Assembly: GCA_910583695.1 (NCBI GenBank)
Contig: CAJTZL010000010.1
Location: 1-58,534, forward strand
Length of the DNA stretch: 58,534 nucleotides
Reading direction: 5' to 3'
DNA from: an uncultured Oscillibacter sp.
GTDB taxonomy: Bacteria; Bacillota; Clostridia; Oscillospirales; Oscillospiraceae
Shown one piece after another: positions 42,357 through 51,079 of this stretch. Within the stretch, counting starts at the first letter, position 1, and each line of letters starts with the position of its first letter. The notes below the pieces were generated by a model. The model saw only the letters and a list, made by a program, of their open reading frames with translations. It was not told the DNA's origin and searched no databases. The translations under genes and the position numbers were made by a program.

Positions 42357-42851
42357 ATGAGTAACGAAAATGTCCTGTTCCAGGTGGAGGACGAGGAGCT
42401 GGAGACCACCGCCCAGGAGGACGAGGGCGCCGACAGCCGGAAATACCTCATCTTCACGGTGGACGACCTGAAAATCGGCATTGACGCGGAGCAGGTGGTG
42501 GAGCTTCTCAACGGCTATATGGCGACGTACCTCCCCATGATGCCGGACTATATCCTGGGAATCTTCAACATGCGCGGACAGATCATCCCCATTATGGACA
42601 TCCGCCTCCGGCTGGGGAAGTCCCCGGTGGAGGAGGGCATCCTGATTGTCATCGACTACAACAACAACCAGCTGGGCATCCAGGTGGACTCCGTGGACCT
42701 GATGCTGGACATCCCCAACGACAGCATCGTTCCCATCCCCTCCCAGAGCGCCCAGAAGCTGGTTTCCGGCATGTGCACCCTGCCCGACGGCTCCGGAACC
42801 ATGCTGGTGCTGGACTGCGAGCAGCTGATTGCCCGGGGCTACGGCGACTGA
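42357..42851 (+). CDS. cheW: Chemotaxis coupling protein CheW
   Basis: This 164-aa protein bridges receptors and CheA. The two SH3-like lobes show the family segments FTVDDLKIGIDAEQVVELL, YILGIFNMRGQIIPIMDIR and VIDYNNNQLGIQVD. An acidic N-terminal tail of about 30 aa is slightly longer than usual. The ATG follows AAAGGAGGGAAACGCA. The gene lies 21 bp after cheA and 30 bp before cheR. Confidence 0.96.
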   Translation: MSNENVLFQVEDEELETTAQEDEGADSRKYLIFTVDDLKIGIDAEQVVELLNGYMATYLPMMPDYILGIFNMRGQIIPIMDIRLRLGKSPVEEGILIVIDYNNNQLGIQVDSVDLMLDIPNDSIVPIPSQSAQKLVSGMCTLPDGSGTMLVLDCEQLIARGYGD

Positions 42852-42881
42852 TTTTTCATGATGAAGCGGTGAACGAATAAT

Positions 42882-43718
42882 ATGGATACGGAAATCAAGA
42901 CCGGCGGCGCCTTCGGGCCCATGACGATCTCGGATGCGGACTTCAAGCGGATGGTGAACTTCATCCAGTCCAGCTACGGCATCGACCTGAGCCAGAAGAA
43001 GCAGCTCATTACCAGCCGCCTCTCCCCGGCCCTGAAGAAGCTGGGCTACGGGACCTTCGGGGACTTTGTCAACCACCTTCTGGAAAAGAAGGAGAACGAC
43101 GAAGTGACCCTGGTCCTGAACAAGCTGACCACCAACTACACCTTCTTCATGCGGGAGAAGGAGCACCTGGACTATTTCTGCAGAAACATTATCCCGGAGA
43201 TCGTCCGCCGCCACGAGCGCGACAAGACCCTGGCCATCTGGAGCGCGGGCTGCTCCAGCGGGGAGGAGCCCTATAACCTCACCATGTTCCTCTACGACTA
43301 CCTGGGCCCCCGGGCCAAGGAGTGGGACACCCGCATCCTGGCGACGGATATTTCCGCCCAGGCCCTGGCCAGCGCCCGGCGGGGAACTTACAACCTGCCG
43401 GACACCATCCCGGCGGACTGGAAGCGGAAGTACTTCACCCCCAACCGGGACGGCACCCACACCGTGGCCCCCGCCGTGAAGGACAACGTGATTTTCCAGA
43501 CCTTCAACCTGATGGACCCCATCAAATTCCGCCGGAAGTTCGATGTGATCTTCTGCCGGAACGTGATGATTTACTTTGACCAGCCCACCAAGGACGCGCT
43601 GGTCCGCCGTTTCTTCGACGCCACGGTGCCCGGCGGCTATCTGCTGATCAGCGCTTCGGAGAACCTGAGCCAGAACGCGCCCTATCGCCGTTTGGCTACG
43701 GCGACCTTCCAAAAATAA
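42882..43718 (+). CDS. cheR: Chemoreceptor methyltransferase CheR
   Basis: CheR adds methyl groups to receptor glutamates using S-adenosylmethionine. The 278-aa protein has the helical N-domain (about 15-85) and the SAM-binding fold (AIWSAGCSSGEEPYNLTMFL, ILATDISAQALA). The late motif is IFCRNVMIYFDQ. No C-terminal pentapeptide-binding extension is apparent beyond the normal beta-subdomain. cheB follows 21 bp downstream. Confidence 0.96.
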   Translation: MDTEIKTGGAFGPMTISDADFKRMVNFIQSSYGIDLSQKKQLITSRLSPALKKLGYGTFGDFVNHLLEKKENDEVTLVLNKLTTNYTFFMREKEHLDYFCRNIIPEIVRRHERDKTLAIWSAGCSSGEEPYNLTMFLYDYLGPRAKEWDTRILATDISAQALASARRGTYNLPDTIPADWKRKYFTPNRDGTHTVAPAVKDNVIFQTFNLMDPIKFRRKFDVIFCRNVMIYFDQPTKDALVRRFFDATVPGGYLLISASENLSQNAPYRRLATATFQK

Positions 43719-43739
43719 GAAGGAGGTGGTTCCCTCAAC

Positions 43740-44780
43740 ATGGAACTGGGGAAAAAGATCCGCGTGATGGTGGTGGACGACTCTGCCCTGGCCCGAAACC
43801 TGATTATTCAGGGACTCTCGGCACATCCCAGGATTGAAGTTATCGGCTATGCCATCAATACCCTGGACGCAAAACAAAAGCTGCCCCGGCTGAAGCCGGA
43901 CGTGGTCACGATGGACGTGGAAATGCCCGGACAGAGCGGCATCGACTTTTTGAAGGAGTACCTGCCCAATAACCCGGTGCCGGTGATTCTCTGCTCCTCC
44001 CTGAACCTGAAGGTCTTCGACGCGCTGAACGCCGGCGCGGTGGACTTTGTCCGCAAGCCCGACGTGCAGGAGAGCAAGGAGGTCTTCGTCACCAACCTCA
44101 CCCAGAAGGTGCTGGTGGCTTCCATGGCGAGGCCCCGCTCCGTCCCGCTGCGGAGTCCCTCTGTGGCGGTGGACACCCCGTCTCTGGGGAACGGCCTGGT
44201 TCTGGACCGGGTTCTGGTGGGCCTGGGCGCCTCCACGGGAGGCACGGAGGCCACACTGGAGGTCATGCGCCGCCTGCCGCCGGACATTCCCCCCATGGTC
44301 ATTGTCCAGCACATGCCCAAGGGCTTCACCCAGATGTACGCCGACCGGCTGAACCGCATCTGCAAGATGGAGGTCCGGGAGGCCAGGAACGGCGACGAAC
44401 TCCGCCGGGGGCTGGCCCTGGTGGCTCCGGCGGATCTCCAGTGCCGGGTGGTGCGCATCGGCGAGAAGTACACCGTTTCCTGCACCCAGGGGGAGAAGGT
44501 CAGCGGGCACCGCCCGTCGGTGGACGCCCTGTTCCACTCCATGGCGGACGTGGTCCGCTGCAAGATGGTGGGCATCATCATGACCGGCATGGGACAGGAC
44601 GGCGCCGCCGGACTGCTGGAAATGCGGAAAAAGGGCGCTTACACCATCGGCCAGGACAAAGAGTCCAGCGTGGTGTACGGCATGCCCATGGTGGCCAACG
44701 ACATCGGGGCCGTCTGCATCCAGGCGTCCTGCGAAAATGTGGCCAACGTGCTCCTGCGGCATTTGAAGACCCTGCATTGA
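43740..44780 (+). CDS. cheB: Chemoreceptor methylesterase CheB
   Basis: CheB removes receptor methyl groups when phosphorylated by CheA. The 346-aa protein has a receiver with DD at residues 13-14 and phosphoacceptor Asp59 (TMDVEMPG). The catalytic domain shows Ser165 (GASTGGTEA), His191 (VQHMPKG) and Asp287 (GMGQDGA). The ATG follows AAGGAGGTGG. It ends the cheA operon just before a terminator. Confidence 0.97.
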   Translation: MELGKKIRVMVVDDSALARNLIIQGLSAHPRIEVIGYAINTLDAKQKLPRLKPDVVTMDVEMPGQSGIDFLKEYLPNNPVPVILCSSLNLKVFDALNAGAVDFVRKPDVQESKEVFVTNLTQKVLVASMARPRSVPLRSPSVAVDTPSLGNGLVLDRVLVGLGASTGGTEATLEVMRRLPPDIPPMVIVQHMPKGFTQMYADRLNRICKMEVREARNGDELRRGLALVAPADLQCRVVRIGEKYTVSCTQGEKVSGHRPSVDALFHSMADVVRCKMVGIIMTGMGQDGAAGLLEMRKKGAYTIGQDKESSVVYGMPMVANDIGAVCIQASCENVANVLLRHLKTLH

Positions 44781-44788
44781 AGCGAACG

Positions 44789-44825
44789 CGGCCCCCGGCT
44801 CCGGAGAGGAGCCGGGGGCCGTTTT
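44789..44825 (+). terminator. Rho-independent terminator after cheB
   Basis: A perfect 14-bp GC-rich stem with a 5-nt loop is followed by TTTT. It separates the cheA operon from the flgM operon. Confidence 0.92.
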
Positions 44826-44889
44826 GTCCCCAAACCCGACTTCCGGCTCCCTGGATTCACGGGGAATCAAGAAAATTCTCCCTACCGTT

Positions 44890-44917
44890 CTTAACTTTCC
44901 TGCCATTTTGCCGATAT
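44890..44917 (+). promoter_or_regulatory. Sigma-28 promoter for the flgM operon
   Basis: CTTAACTTT, 11 nt, then GCCGATAT. The -10 element is a near-exact match to the sigma-28 consensus and the spacing is ideal. It lies about 50 nt before flgM and is the strongest such site in the window. Confidence 0.85.
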
Positions 44918-44967
44918 GAATAATGAAGTGATAAAAAGGGAAACGCTGTCAAGAGCAAAGGATGTGA

Positions 44968-45279
44968 ATGATTATGTTGACTTCTACCGGTTCCGGCCCC
45001 GTCTCGTCCATTGGCCGAACGAAAGCGTATTACCCCGCTCAGAAGCGGGGGGCCCCTGCCCAGACCGTCTCCGGGCACAATTACGATTCCGCCGACTTCT
45101 CCGCCCCCGCGGGCCGGAGGAGCTTCCAGATGGAAATGGTCAGCCGCCTCTCCCGGGAGGTGCGGACCGCCAACACCACCGGCGACATCCAGGAGCTGAA
45201 AAGGGTGGTGTCTGCCGGGGAGTATCATCCGGACCCCATGGCCATTGCGGGGCGGATGCTGCTGATGGTGGAGGAGTAA
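44968..45279 (+). CDS. flgM: Anti-sigma-28 factor FlgM
   Basis: FlgM holds FliA inactive until the hook is finished and FlgM is exported. The 103-aa protein has a disordered N-terminus (as needed for export) and the C-terminal sigma-binding helices (VSRLSREVRTANT, LKRVVSAGEYHPDPMAIAGRMLL). Two starts are possible, ATG at 44968 or 44974. Ribosome-site spacing fits the second slightly better. It stands behind a sigma-28 promoter, giving the usual feedback loop. Confidence 0.9.
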   Translation: MIMLTSTGSGPVSSIGRTKAYYPAQKRGAPAQTVSGHNYDSADFSAPAGRRSFQMEMVSRLSREVRTANTTGDIQELKRVVSAGEYHPDPMAIAGRMLLMVEE

Positions 45280-45282
45280 GGC

Positions 45283-45771
45283 ATGGATGAGCTGTACCGT
45301 TCCTACCTCGGCTTCCTGCGCTCCATGAGCCGGGGGCTGGAGAGCCTTACCGATTTGAACGAGAAAAAGCTGGCGGCGGCCCAGGGGGACGACCTGATGG
45401 GCCTGAACGAGCTTTTGAATCAGGAACAGGCCCAGGCCCTGAATTTCCGGGGCCTGGAGCTGACGCGGGATAAGCTGCTGTCTCAGCTGGGGCTGACGGG
45501 TGTCCCCTTGACCAGCATTCCCGACCGCTTTCCCGCCGCCATGCAGGCGGAGGCCCGGCAGGCGGTGGAGGAGCTGCAGGGCTGCTACGCGGCCTACCGG
45601 CAGGTGTCCGGGAAAACGCGGACGACGCTGGAGCAGAACCTCCGCCAGGTGGAGAGCATCATCGTACAGCTGGGGGGACCGTCCTCCGGAGCACCGGGCG
45701 GTCCCGGCTACGGCAAGGCGCCGGAGAGCAGCGCGCCGCCCCCGTCCATGAAAACCGATTTCCGCGCCTGA
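45283..45771 (+). CDS. flgN: Flagellar chaperone FlgN
   Basis: This 162-aa helical protein escorts FlgK and FlgL to the export gate. It has the FlgN-like long helices (YLGFLRSMSRGLESLTDLNEKKLAAAQ, LNELLNQEQAQALNFRGLE). The Gly/Pro/Ser-rich tail is disordered. It starts 3 bp after flgM and lies 32 bp before flgK, the standard order. Confidence 0.88.
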   Translation: MDELYRSYLGFLRSMSRGLESLTDLNEKKLAAAQGDDLMGLNELLNQEQAQALNFRGLELTRDKLLSQLGLTGVPLTSIPDRFPAAMQAEARQAVEELQGCYAAYRQVSGKTRTTLEQNLRQVESIIVQLGGPSSGAPGGPGYGKAPESSAPPPSMKTDFRA

Positions 45772-45803
45772 CATGTGTAAGACTTAAAAGGAGTATTTTC
45801 GAT

Positions 45804-48233
45804 ATGGGCATTGGTACCTTTGGTTCCTTCACGCAGGCCCGGCTGGCCATCTATGCAGCACAGACCGGCATTACCGTGACAGGCAACAATATTTCCAACA
45901 TCAACACCCCGGGCTACACCCGCCAGCGGCTGAATCAGGTGAGCCTTTACGCCTCCGGTGCGGACCGCTATTACGCCGCGGGCGACGTGCGCACCGGCCA
46001 GGGCGCGCTGGTAAAGAGCCTTTCCCAGATTCGTGATCCCTACCTGGATATCCGCTACCGGACGCTGAGCGCCAAGACGGGCTACGCAGACGGCCGCCTG
46101 GGCGTCCTGAACCAGATTCAGCAGATTCTGGACGAGGTGGGCGCCGGCGACGAGAGCAAGGGCGAGGGCGGCCACGGCGTTCTGGGCCTGGAGCTGGAGA
46201 AGCTGGGCGAGGCCTTCAAGAATCTGGTGGACCAGACCGGACACCAGGAGTACGACAACACCGTTCGACAGATTGCCCAGAACCTGCTGACCAAGCTCAA
46301 CAGCTATGCCAACAAGCTGGAGGAGCTGCGAAACAACACCATCAAGGAGCTGGAGCAGAATGTGGCGGAGGTGAACGACTGCCTGACCACCATCCGCTCT
46401 TTGAACGAGGAGATTCGCAAGAGCGAAATCCACGGGGACCCCGCCCTGGAGCTCCGGGACGAGCGGAACCTTGCCATTGACAAACTCTCCGACATGATCG
46501 ACATCAAGGTCATCTACACCGAAGAGGAAATCGCCGCCGGACTGAAGGTGGAAAAGCTGAACATCTACCTGGACAACGCCAACCCGGACGGCTCCGTCAA
46601 AACCGACGAATCCCTGTTGGTGTCCGGCGTGTACAGCGCCCAGCTGCGGCTGGATCAGGTGCCGGTGAAGCGGGAGATCGACCCCAACGACCCGACCACG
46701 CTGCCCTTCTGGGACGATGTGAACCAGAAAGCGGTGGCCACGGAGGCCGAGGCCACGACCGGTCTGGACGGAAAGCCCATGGCGAACGCCGGCTATCTGC
46801 CCTACCTGACGGCGGAGGGCAAGCCCACCGCAGTTCTCTCGGAGGCCAAAAAGGTCAACGACGACAACTACAACCTGTCCATCACCTCCCTGAAAGACAA
46901 AATCGGCGAAGTCTATATAGCCATTAACAAGGGAACCGTCATAGCAATAGATGGGGATAAGGAGATGGTGGACGACGGCACGGGCCAGATGGTCTCCATT
47001 GCGGACCTGCTGGCTCACAGCGGCCGGAACAGCTTCACGGTGGAAACGCCGGACAAACCCGCCGAGGGCGACAAGAGCCTGATGATCTACAAGCGGACCA
47101 AGCTGCCCAACGGCGGTTACACCTATACCCGGCAGCTGGTCACGCAGGAGGTTTCCAAAAAGGTCCAGCTGGACGACAACGACCTCACCGGCAGAATCCA
47201 GGCCCTGCGGGAAATGCTGACGGAGCAGGGCGAATTTACGGACCGGGACGTCATTGCGAACGTCGACGAAAACGCCGGCGGAAAGCGGGGCATCCTCTAT
47301 TACCAGCGGACTCTGGACCTGCTGGCCAATCAGTTTGCCAAGGCCATGAACGAGGCCAACCAGGGCTTTTTGCAGGATGAGGAAGGGAATTATATCACCA
47401 AGGGAGTAAACGACGCGGGCAAGGAAATCGGCGTTGCGATCACGATTCCGGTCAACGGAAAAGACGAGAAAATCAACAGCGACTGGGAAAAGAACAGCGA
47501 GGACGTCCAAAATGAAATCCTGGCCGCCGTCGGTCTGGACGCGGACACGATGAAGGCCCAGCGGCTCAGCGGCGAGAATGTGATGGAAGCCTACCTCAAG
47601 GGGCAGACGTGGCAGAACGGGAAGTTTGAGCCCGAGAACAAGGAGGACATCACCCTGGAGGACGGCACCGTTGTGAAGGGCTGGGGAGAAAACGCCAAGG
47701 GCATCTTCGTGGGCGGCGTGCTGTTCAGCAACAACCCCGGAAACGACGACCCCTCCAAAATCACCGCCGCCAACATCTCCATCTCCAACACCTGGCAGAA
47801 AAACCACCTGCTGGTGTGTGCCTACAAGTGCCCTCCCGGCGCTTTGGAGCCCGCCTCCGGCGCCAGCGACAACGTCCTCCACTTTGAATATCTGGTGACG
47901 AACCAGAAGTACGACTTCGTCCCCACGGACCTGGACGGTTATGAAAACGCCAGCAGCGCGCCCATGCTGAACGGTACCTTCTTCGAGATGTGGAACAACA
48001 TCGGAACCACCCGGGGAGAGGACCAGAGCCATATGGAAAGCGACCTGAACGCCAACTATAAAAACCTTCTGTCCGTTGATACGTCCCGGGACTCCGTGTC
48101 CTCCGTGGACTTCAACGACGAGGCCATGAACCTGATGATGTATTCAAAATCCTACAACGCCGCCTGCCGCCTGATGACCACCATCGACAGCGTGCTGGAC
48201 AAACTCATCAACGGTACCGGAATAACGACCTGA
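45804..48233 (+). CDS. flgK: Hook-filament junction protein FlgK
   Basis: FlgK (HAP1) is the first junction protein between hook and filament. The N-terminal motif (GIGTFGSFTQARLAIYAAQTGI, NNISNINTPGYTRQRL) and C-terminus (LMMYSKSYNAACRLMTTIDSVLDKLI) are conserved. The protein is 809 aa, against about 500-600 usually. The extra sequence is in the exposed middle part (about residues 270-680). One short stretch there, around 46915-46960, is much richer in A/T than the rest. AAAGGAG precedes the ATG. Confidence 0.94.
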   Translation: MGIGTFGSFTQARLAIYAAQTGITVTGNNISNINTPGYTRQRLNQVSLYASGADRYYAAGDVRTGQGALVKSLSQIRDPYLDIRYRTLSAKTGYADGRLGVLNQIQQILDEVGAGDESKGEGGHGVLGLELEKLGEAFKNLVDQTGHQEYDNTVRQIAQNLLTKLNSYANKLEELRNNTIKELEQNVAEVNDCLTTIRSLNEEIRKSEIHGDPALELRDERNLAIDKLSDMIDIKVIYTEEEIAAGLKVEKLNIYLDNANPDGSVKTDESLLVSGVYSAQLRLDQVPVKREIDPNDPTTLPFWDDVNQKAVATEAEATTGLDGKPMANAGYLPYLTAEGKPTAVLSEAKKVNDDNYNLSITSLKDKIGEVYIAINKGTVIAIDGDKEMVDDGTGQMVSIADLLAHSGRNSFTVETPDKPAEGDKSLMIYKRTKLPNGGYTYTRQLVTQEVSKKVQLDDNDLTGRIQALREMLTEQGEFTDRDVIANVDENAGGKRGILYYQRTLDLLANQFAKAMNEANQGFLQDEEGNYITKGVNDAGKEIGVAITIPVNGKDEKINSDWEKNSEDVQNEILAAVGLDADTMKAQRLSGENVMEAYLKGQTWQNGKFEPENKEDITLEDGTVVKGWGENAKGIFVGGVLFSNNPGNDDPSKITAANISISNTWQKNHLLVCAYKCPPGALEPASGASDNVLHFEYLVTNQKYDFVPTDLDGYENASSAPMLNGTFFEMWNNIGTTRGEDQSHMESDLNANYKNLLSVDTSRDSVSSVDFNDEAMNLMMYSKSYNAACRLMTTIDSVLDKLINGTGITT

Positions 48234-48251
48234 CAGTAAGGAGGAAGTCCG

Positions 48252-49703
48252 ATGATTCCAAGAATGACCACGGTAGGCACGCTGAAAAACTACCGGTACA
48301 GCCTGAATAACTCCAACAATACCATGACCAAGGCCATGAACACGGTCCTGACCCGGCGGCTCTTCAACTCCTACGCCGAGGATCCCGCCCTGGCGACCCG
48401 GTGCTTTCAGATCCGCAACTCCTACTGGAAGGCCCAGAGCCAGCTGAACGTGAACGAGTCCCTGCGCCACAAGTACGACGTGGCCTGGGAGTCCCTGAGC
48501 AATATGTCCACGGACCTGTACGCTCTGGCCGAGGACGCCTCCTACAGCAGCGTGCTCCGGTCCCTCAGTGACCCCACCGGCCCGGGCCGCACCGCTCTGG
48601 GCCAGTCCCTGTCCGCCAAGGCGAAGGATTTGGCCCAGATCATGAACGGCCGCTACGGCGAAAACTATATCTTCTCCGGTGCGGACACCCTGCGGGCCCC
48701 CTTCACCTGGGAACCCTATGAGAACCCGGCGTATATCAAGGGGACTCCCGACGCCGCGAACCCGGACCACGCCCATGCGTTCCAGTACGTTCAGGCCGAC
48801 GGAACGCTGACCAATATAGAGGGCGACGCGGCCCTGGTGGGCAAGCCGAACCCGAATTACAGCAAGGAGTTTACCGATCAGGCCACGGCGGCGGATGTGG
48901 ATGACCCGCGGTACGGCCAGTTTCTCAGAGCTGACGGACGAGGGACTACGGTTGAGGCCGACGCCGTCCAGATTCCCAAGGAAAATGAGAACTATGACCC
49001 CACCACCTCCTTCAAGTACCTGAAGGCCGACGGCTCCGGAACCGACGACGAAAACGAGGCCGCCAAGGTCCTCCACTACCGGGGTGTGCGGGTGGATTCC
49101 AACGAGCCCGACGACGTGAAGAAGATGGAATACTTCCTGAACGGCGAGTCCAAGTATATCGACGTGGGCCTGGGCCATAAGGAGGTAGACGGCGAGGTGG
49201 TGTCCTCCACCGTCTTCGACAGCGCCCTCCAGGGCATCTATTTCACCGGAGGCTACGGCACCAAGGACGGCGTGGAAGTGGAAATCGAAAAGCCCGACGG
49301 TACCATCGTCCGGAAAACGGTGGACAACATTCCCAACAACGTGATCTCCGTCGTCAACGAAATGGGCGAGATTCTCCAGCGCTGCAATCCCGAGGACGGC
49401 CGGTGGGCCAGCGAGGACGACCAGTTCCGCTTCAAGGCCCTGGTGGACCAGTTTGAGGAGAGCTGCAGCAGCTTCCGGGAGCGCTGGACCGAGATGGACA
49501 CCCAGAGCGGCTTCCTCCGGGACAACAGCGAGCTTTTGACCAACACCAAGGACTCCCTGCAGCAGCAGTATATGGAGCTGGAGGATGCGGACCCTGCGGC
49601 GGCCATTTCCGACTTCATGTTTGCCCGCTACTGCTACGACGCGGCCCTGAAGGTGGGCAACAGCGTCCTGTCCCAGAGCCTGATGGATTATATGAGCTTC
49701 TAA
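48252..49703 (+). CDS. flgL: Hook-filament junction protein FlgL
   Basis: FlgL (HAP3) joins FlgK to flagellin. The flagellin-like N-terminus (RMTTVGTLKNYRYSLNNSNN) and C-terminal helix (DADPAAAISDFMFARYCYDAALKVG) are intact. At 483 aa the protein is much longer than the usual 300 aa. The added sequence, residues about 173-277, consists of three tandem units (see the repeat feature). The ATG follows GTAAGGAGG. yviE follows after 43 bp. Confidence 0.93.
   Translation: MIPRMTTVGTLKNYRYSLNNSNNTMTKAMNTVLTRRLFNSYAEDPALATRCFQIRNSYWKAQSQLNVNESLRHKYDVAWESLSNMSTDLYALAEDASYSSVLRSLSDPTGPGRTALGQSLSAKAKDLAQIMNGRYGENYIFSGADTLRAPFTWEPYENPAYIKGTPDAANPDHAHAFQYVQADGTLTNIEGDAALVGKPNPNYSKEFTDQATAADVDDPRYGQFLRADGRGTTVEADAVQIPKENENYDPTTSFKYLKADGSGTDDENEAAKVLHYRGVRVDSNEPDDVKKMEYFLNGESKYIDVGLGHKEVDGEVVSSTVFDSALQGIYFTGGYGTKDGVEVEIEKPDGTIVRKTVDNIPNNVISVVNEMGEILQRCNPEDGRWASEDDQFRFKALVDQFEESCSSFRERWTEMDTQSGFLRDNSELLTNTKDSLQQQYMELEDADPAAAISDFMFARYCYDAALKVGNSVLSQSLMDYMSF
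48769..49083 (+). repeat. Three tandem repeats in the FlgL insertion
   Basis: Units of about 35-40 aa share the pattern F-x-Y-x-x-ADGxxTxxExxAxxV...NxNY. The copies are HAFQYVQADGTLTNIEGDAA, YGQFLRADGRGTTVEADAV and SFKYLKADGSGTDDENEAA. They replace or extend the surface-exposed domain. Confidence 0.8.
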
Positions 49704-49746
49704 AGAACAGAAATTATTTTTCAGAGGAAGGAGTGCGCCATGACTT

Positions 49747-50355
49747 ATGAGACAGCTTCTTGAAATCACCAGTGTGCCCATTGAAATTGAGATGCGGACC
49801 TCCCGGGCGCAGCTGCAGTACACCAAGGGCACGGCGGAATTGGAAATCTCCCGGGACAAGGGCGGCTTGAGCATCAAGAGCCGGCCCATCCAGCTGAACA
49901 TGGATACCTTCGAGATGCGCCAATCCATCTGTCCCTCTCCGGTTCGCAGCATTGAACAGAGCGCCCAGAAGGGACAGCAGGCCGCCTACAGCGCCACCGC
50001 CGCACGGGCGCAGGAGGGGGAGCTCTACCTGAAAGCCAAATTCGGCGAGGACGTGCAGGCCCAGCTGTCCAGAACCGCCATCAGCGAGCAGATGTTCAGC
50101 CAGCCCGCCATGACCTTCATCCCCACGGAGGGGCCGGAGATTGACTGGAATCCCGGGGAGATGAACATCCGCTATGAGATGGATAAGCTGAATTTCGACT
50201 GGCGGATCAACCAGACGGAGTTTGAGTTCGTCCCCGGCGACATTGAAATTTCCGTCAAGCAGAAGGCGGAGGTCATCATCAAGTATATTGGCGGGCCGCT
50301 CTACGTGCCTCCTTCCGCAGACCCCGATTATGAGCCGGTGGACGTAAAGGCATGA
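49747..50355 (+). CDS. yviE: YviE-like flagellar-operon protein (DUF6470 type)
   Basis: This 202-aa protein resembles YviE, which lies between flgL and fliW in Bacillus. Its function is unknown. Visible features are the LLEITSVPIEIEMRTSRAQL start and an alternating beta-rich C-terminus (YEMDKLNFDWRINQTEFEFVPG). The start is unclear. The best ribosome site (AGGAAGGAG) is placed for an ATG at 49740, which opens a different frame of 7 codons. The in-frame ATG at 49747 is 13 nt from that site. It overlaps fliW by 4 bp. Confidence 0.8.
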   Translation: MRQLLEITSVPIEIEMRTSRAQLQYTKGTAELEISRDKGGLSIKSRPIQLNMDTFEMRQSICPSPVRSIEQSAQKGQQAAYSATAARAQEGELYLKAKFGEDVQAQLSRTAISEQMFSQPAMTFIPTEGPEIDWNPGEMNIRYEMDKLNFDWRINQTEFEFVPGDIEISVKQKAEVIIKYIGGPLYVPPSADPDYEPVDVKA

Positions 50356-50810
50356 CGGACATGATCAAGCTCCAGACCAAGTACTTTGGAGAAATTGAAT
50401 ATGAGGCCGGGGACGTGCTCCATTTTCCCGACGGCCTCTTCGGCTTTGAGGAGGAGCAGGGCTTCCTGCTCCTGCCCTTTGAGGGCGGCGGAGGGATGCT
50501 CTGCCTCCAGAGCGTGAAGACCCCCGCCCTGGCCTTCGTGGCCCTGGACCCCTTCTCCCTGAAGCCGGACTATGCGCCGGAGCTGGAACGGGCGGAGCTG
50601 AAGGCCTTCGGCGTGAAGGAGACGGGGGAGCTGGGCTTCTATGTGCTGTGCGCGGTGAAGAACCCGGTTTCCGCCAGCACGGTGAACCTGAAATGCCCCC
50701 TGGTGGTCCATCCGGAGACCCGGGAGGCCCGTCAGGTCATCATGGAGCGGTACGAAATGCGGCACCCCCTGGCGGAGTTCAGCCGCGGGGAGGAGGCCGC
50801 GCCTTGCTGA
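50352..50810 (+). CDS. fliW: Flagellar assembly factor FliW
   Basis: FliW binds CsrA and so frees flagellin mRNA; flagellin competes for it. The 152-aa protein has the family segments YFGEIEYEAGDVLHFPDGLFGF and FVALDPFSLKPDYAPEL. The position between yviE and csrA is the conserved one. It overlaps both neighbours (ATGA upstream, 7 bp downstream), so the three are probably translated together. Confidence 0.95.
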   Translation: MTDMIKLQTKYFGEIEYEAGDVLHFPDGLFGFEEEQGFLLLPFEGGGGMLCLQSVKTPALAFVALDPFSLKPDYAPELERAELKAFGVKETGELGFYVLCAVKNPVSASTVNLKCPLVVHPETREARQVIMERYEMRHPLAEFSRGEEAAPC

Positions 50811-51079
50811 TTCTACAGCGCAGGACCGGCGAATCCCTGGTCATAGGGGAGGACGTTCGGATTTCCGTGGTATCCATTGAGGGAGGCCGGGTCCGCTTGG
50901 CCATTTCCGCCCCGCCGGAGGTGTCCATCCTCCGCAGCGAGCTGCTGGACGCCAGATTGGCGAACCAGGATTCTGCCGTCGAGGAATCAGCCCCCGCGGA
51001 GCTGCTGGGGCTGTTGGGCGGGATGCCCGTTTCCCCGAGCAAAACCCACAAGAAAGGAGAGTCCCTGGATGATGAATGA
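50804..51079 (+). CDS. csrA: Translational regulator CsrA
   Basis: CsrA represses translation of target mRNAs, classically flagellin. The start is a TTG at 50804 with GGGGAGGAGG 7 nt upstream. It gives the canonical MLILQRRTGESLVIGEDVRI. The core RNA-binding fold ends near residue 50. A tail brings it to 91 aa, longer than the 74 aa of Bacillus CsrA. FliW binds the C-terminal part in that system, so the tail is relevant. It overlaps fliW and the next small gene. Confidence 0.94.
   Translation: MLILQRRTGESLVIGEDVRISVVSIEGGRVRLAISAPPEVSILRSELLDARLANQDSAVEESAPAELLGLLGGMPVSPSKTHKKGESLDDE

Noticed and set aside
40191..44906. A 1571-codon open frame on the minus strand
   Set aside because: It is antisense to the whole cheA-W-R-B operon with low-complexity His/Gly content. 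The plus-strand genes are certain.
45708..48032. A 774-codon open frame on the minus strand
   Set aside because: It is antisense to flgK and has no recognisable protein features.
50648..50803. A longer CsrA start
   Set aside because: The CsrA fold starts exactly at TTG 50804, which has an excellent ribosome site. Upstream sequence is fliW in another frame.
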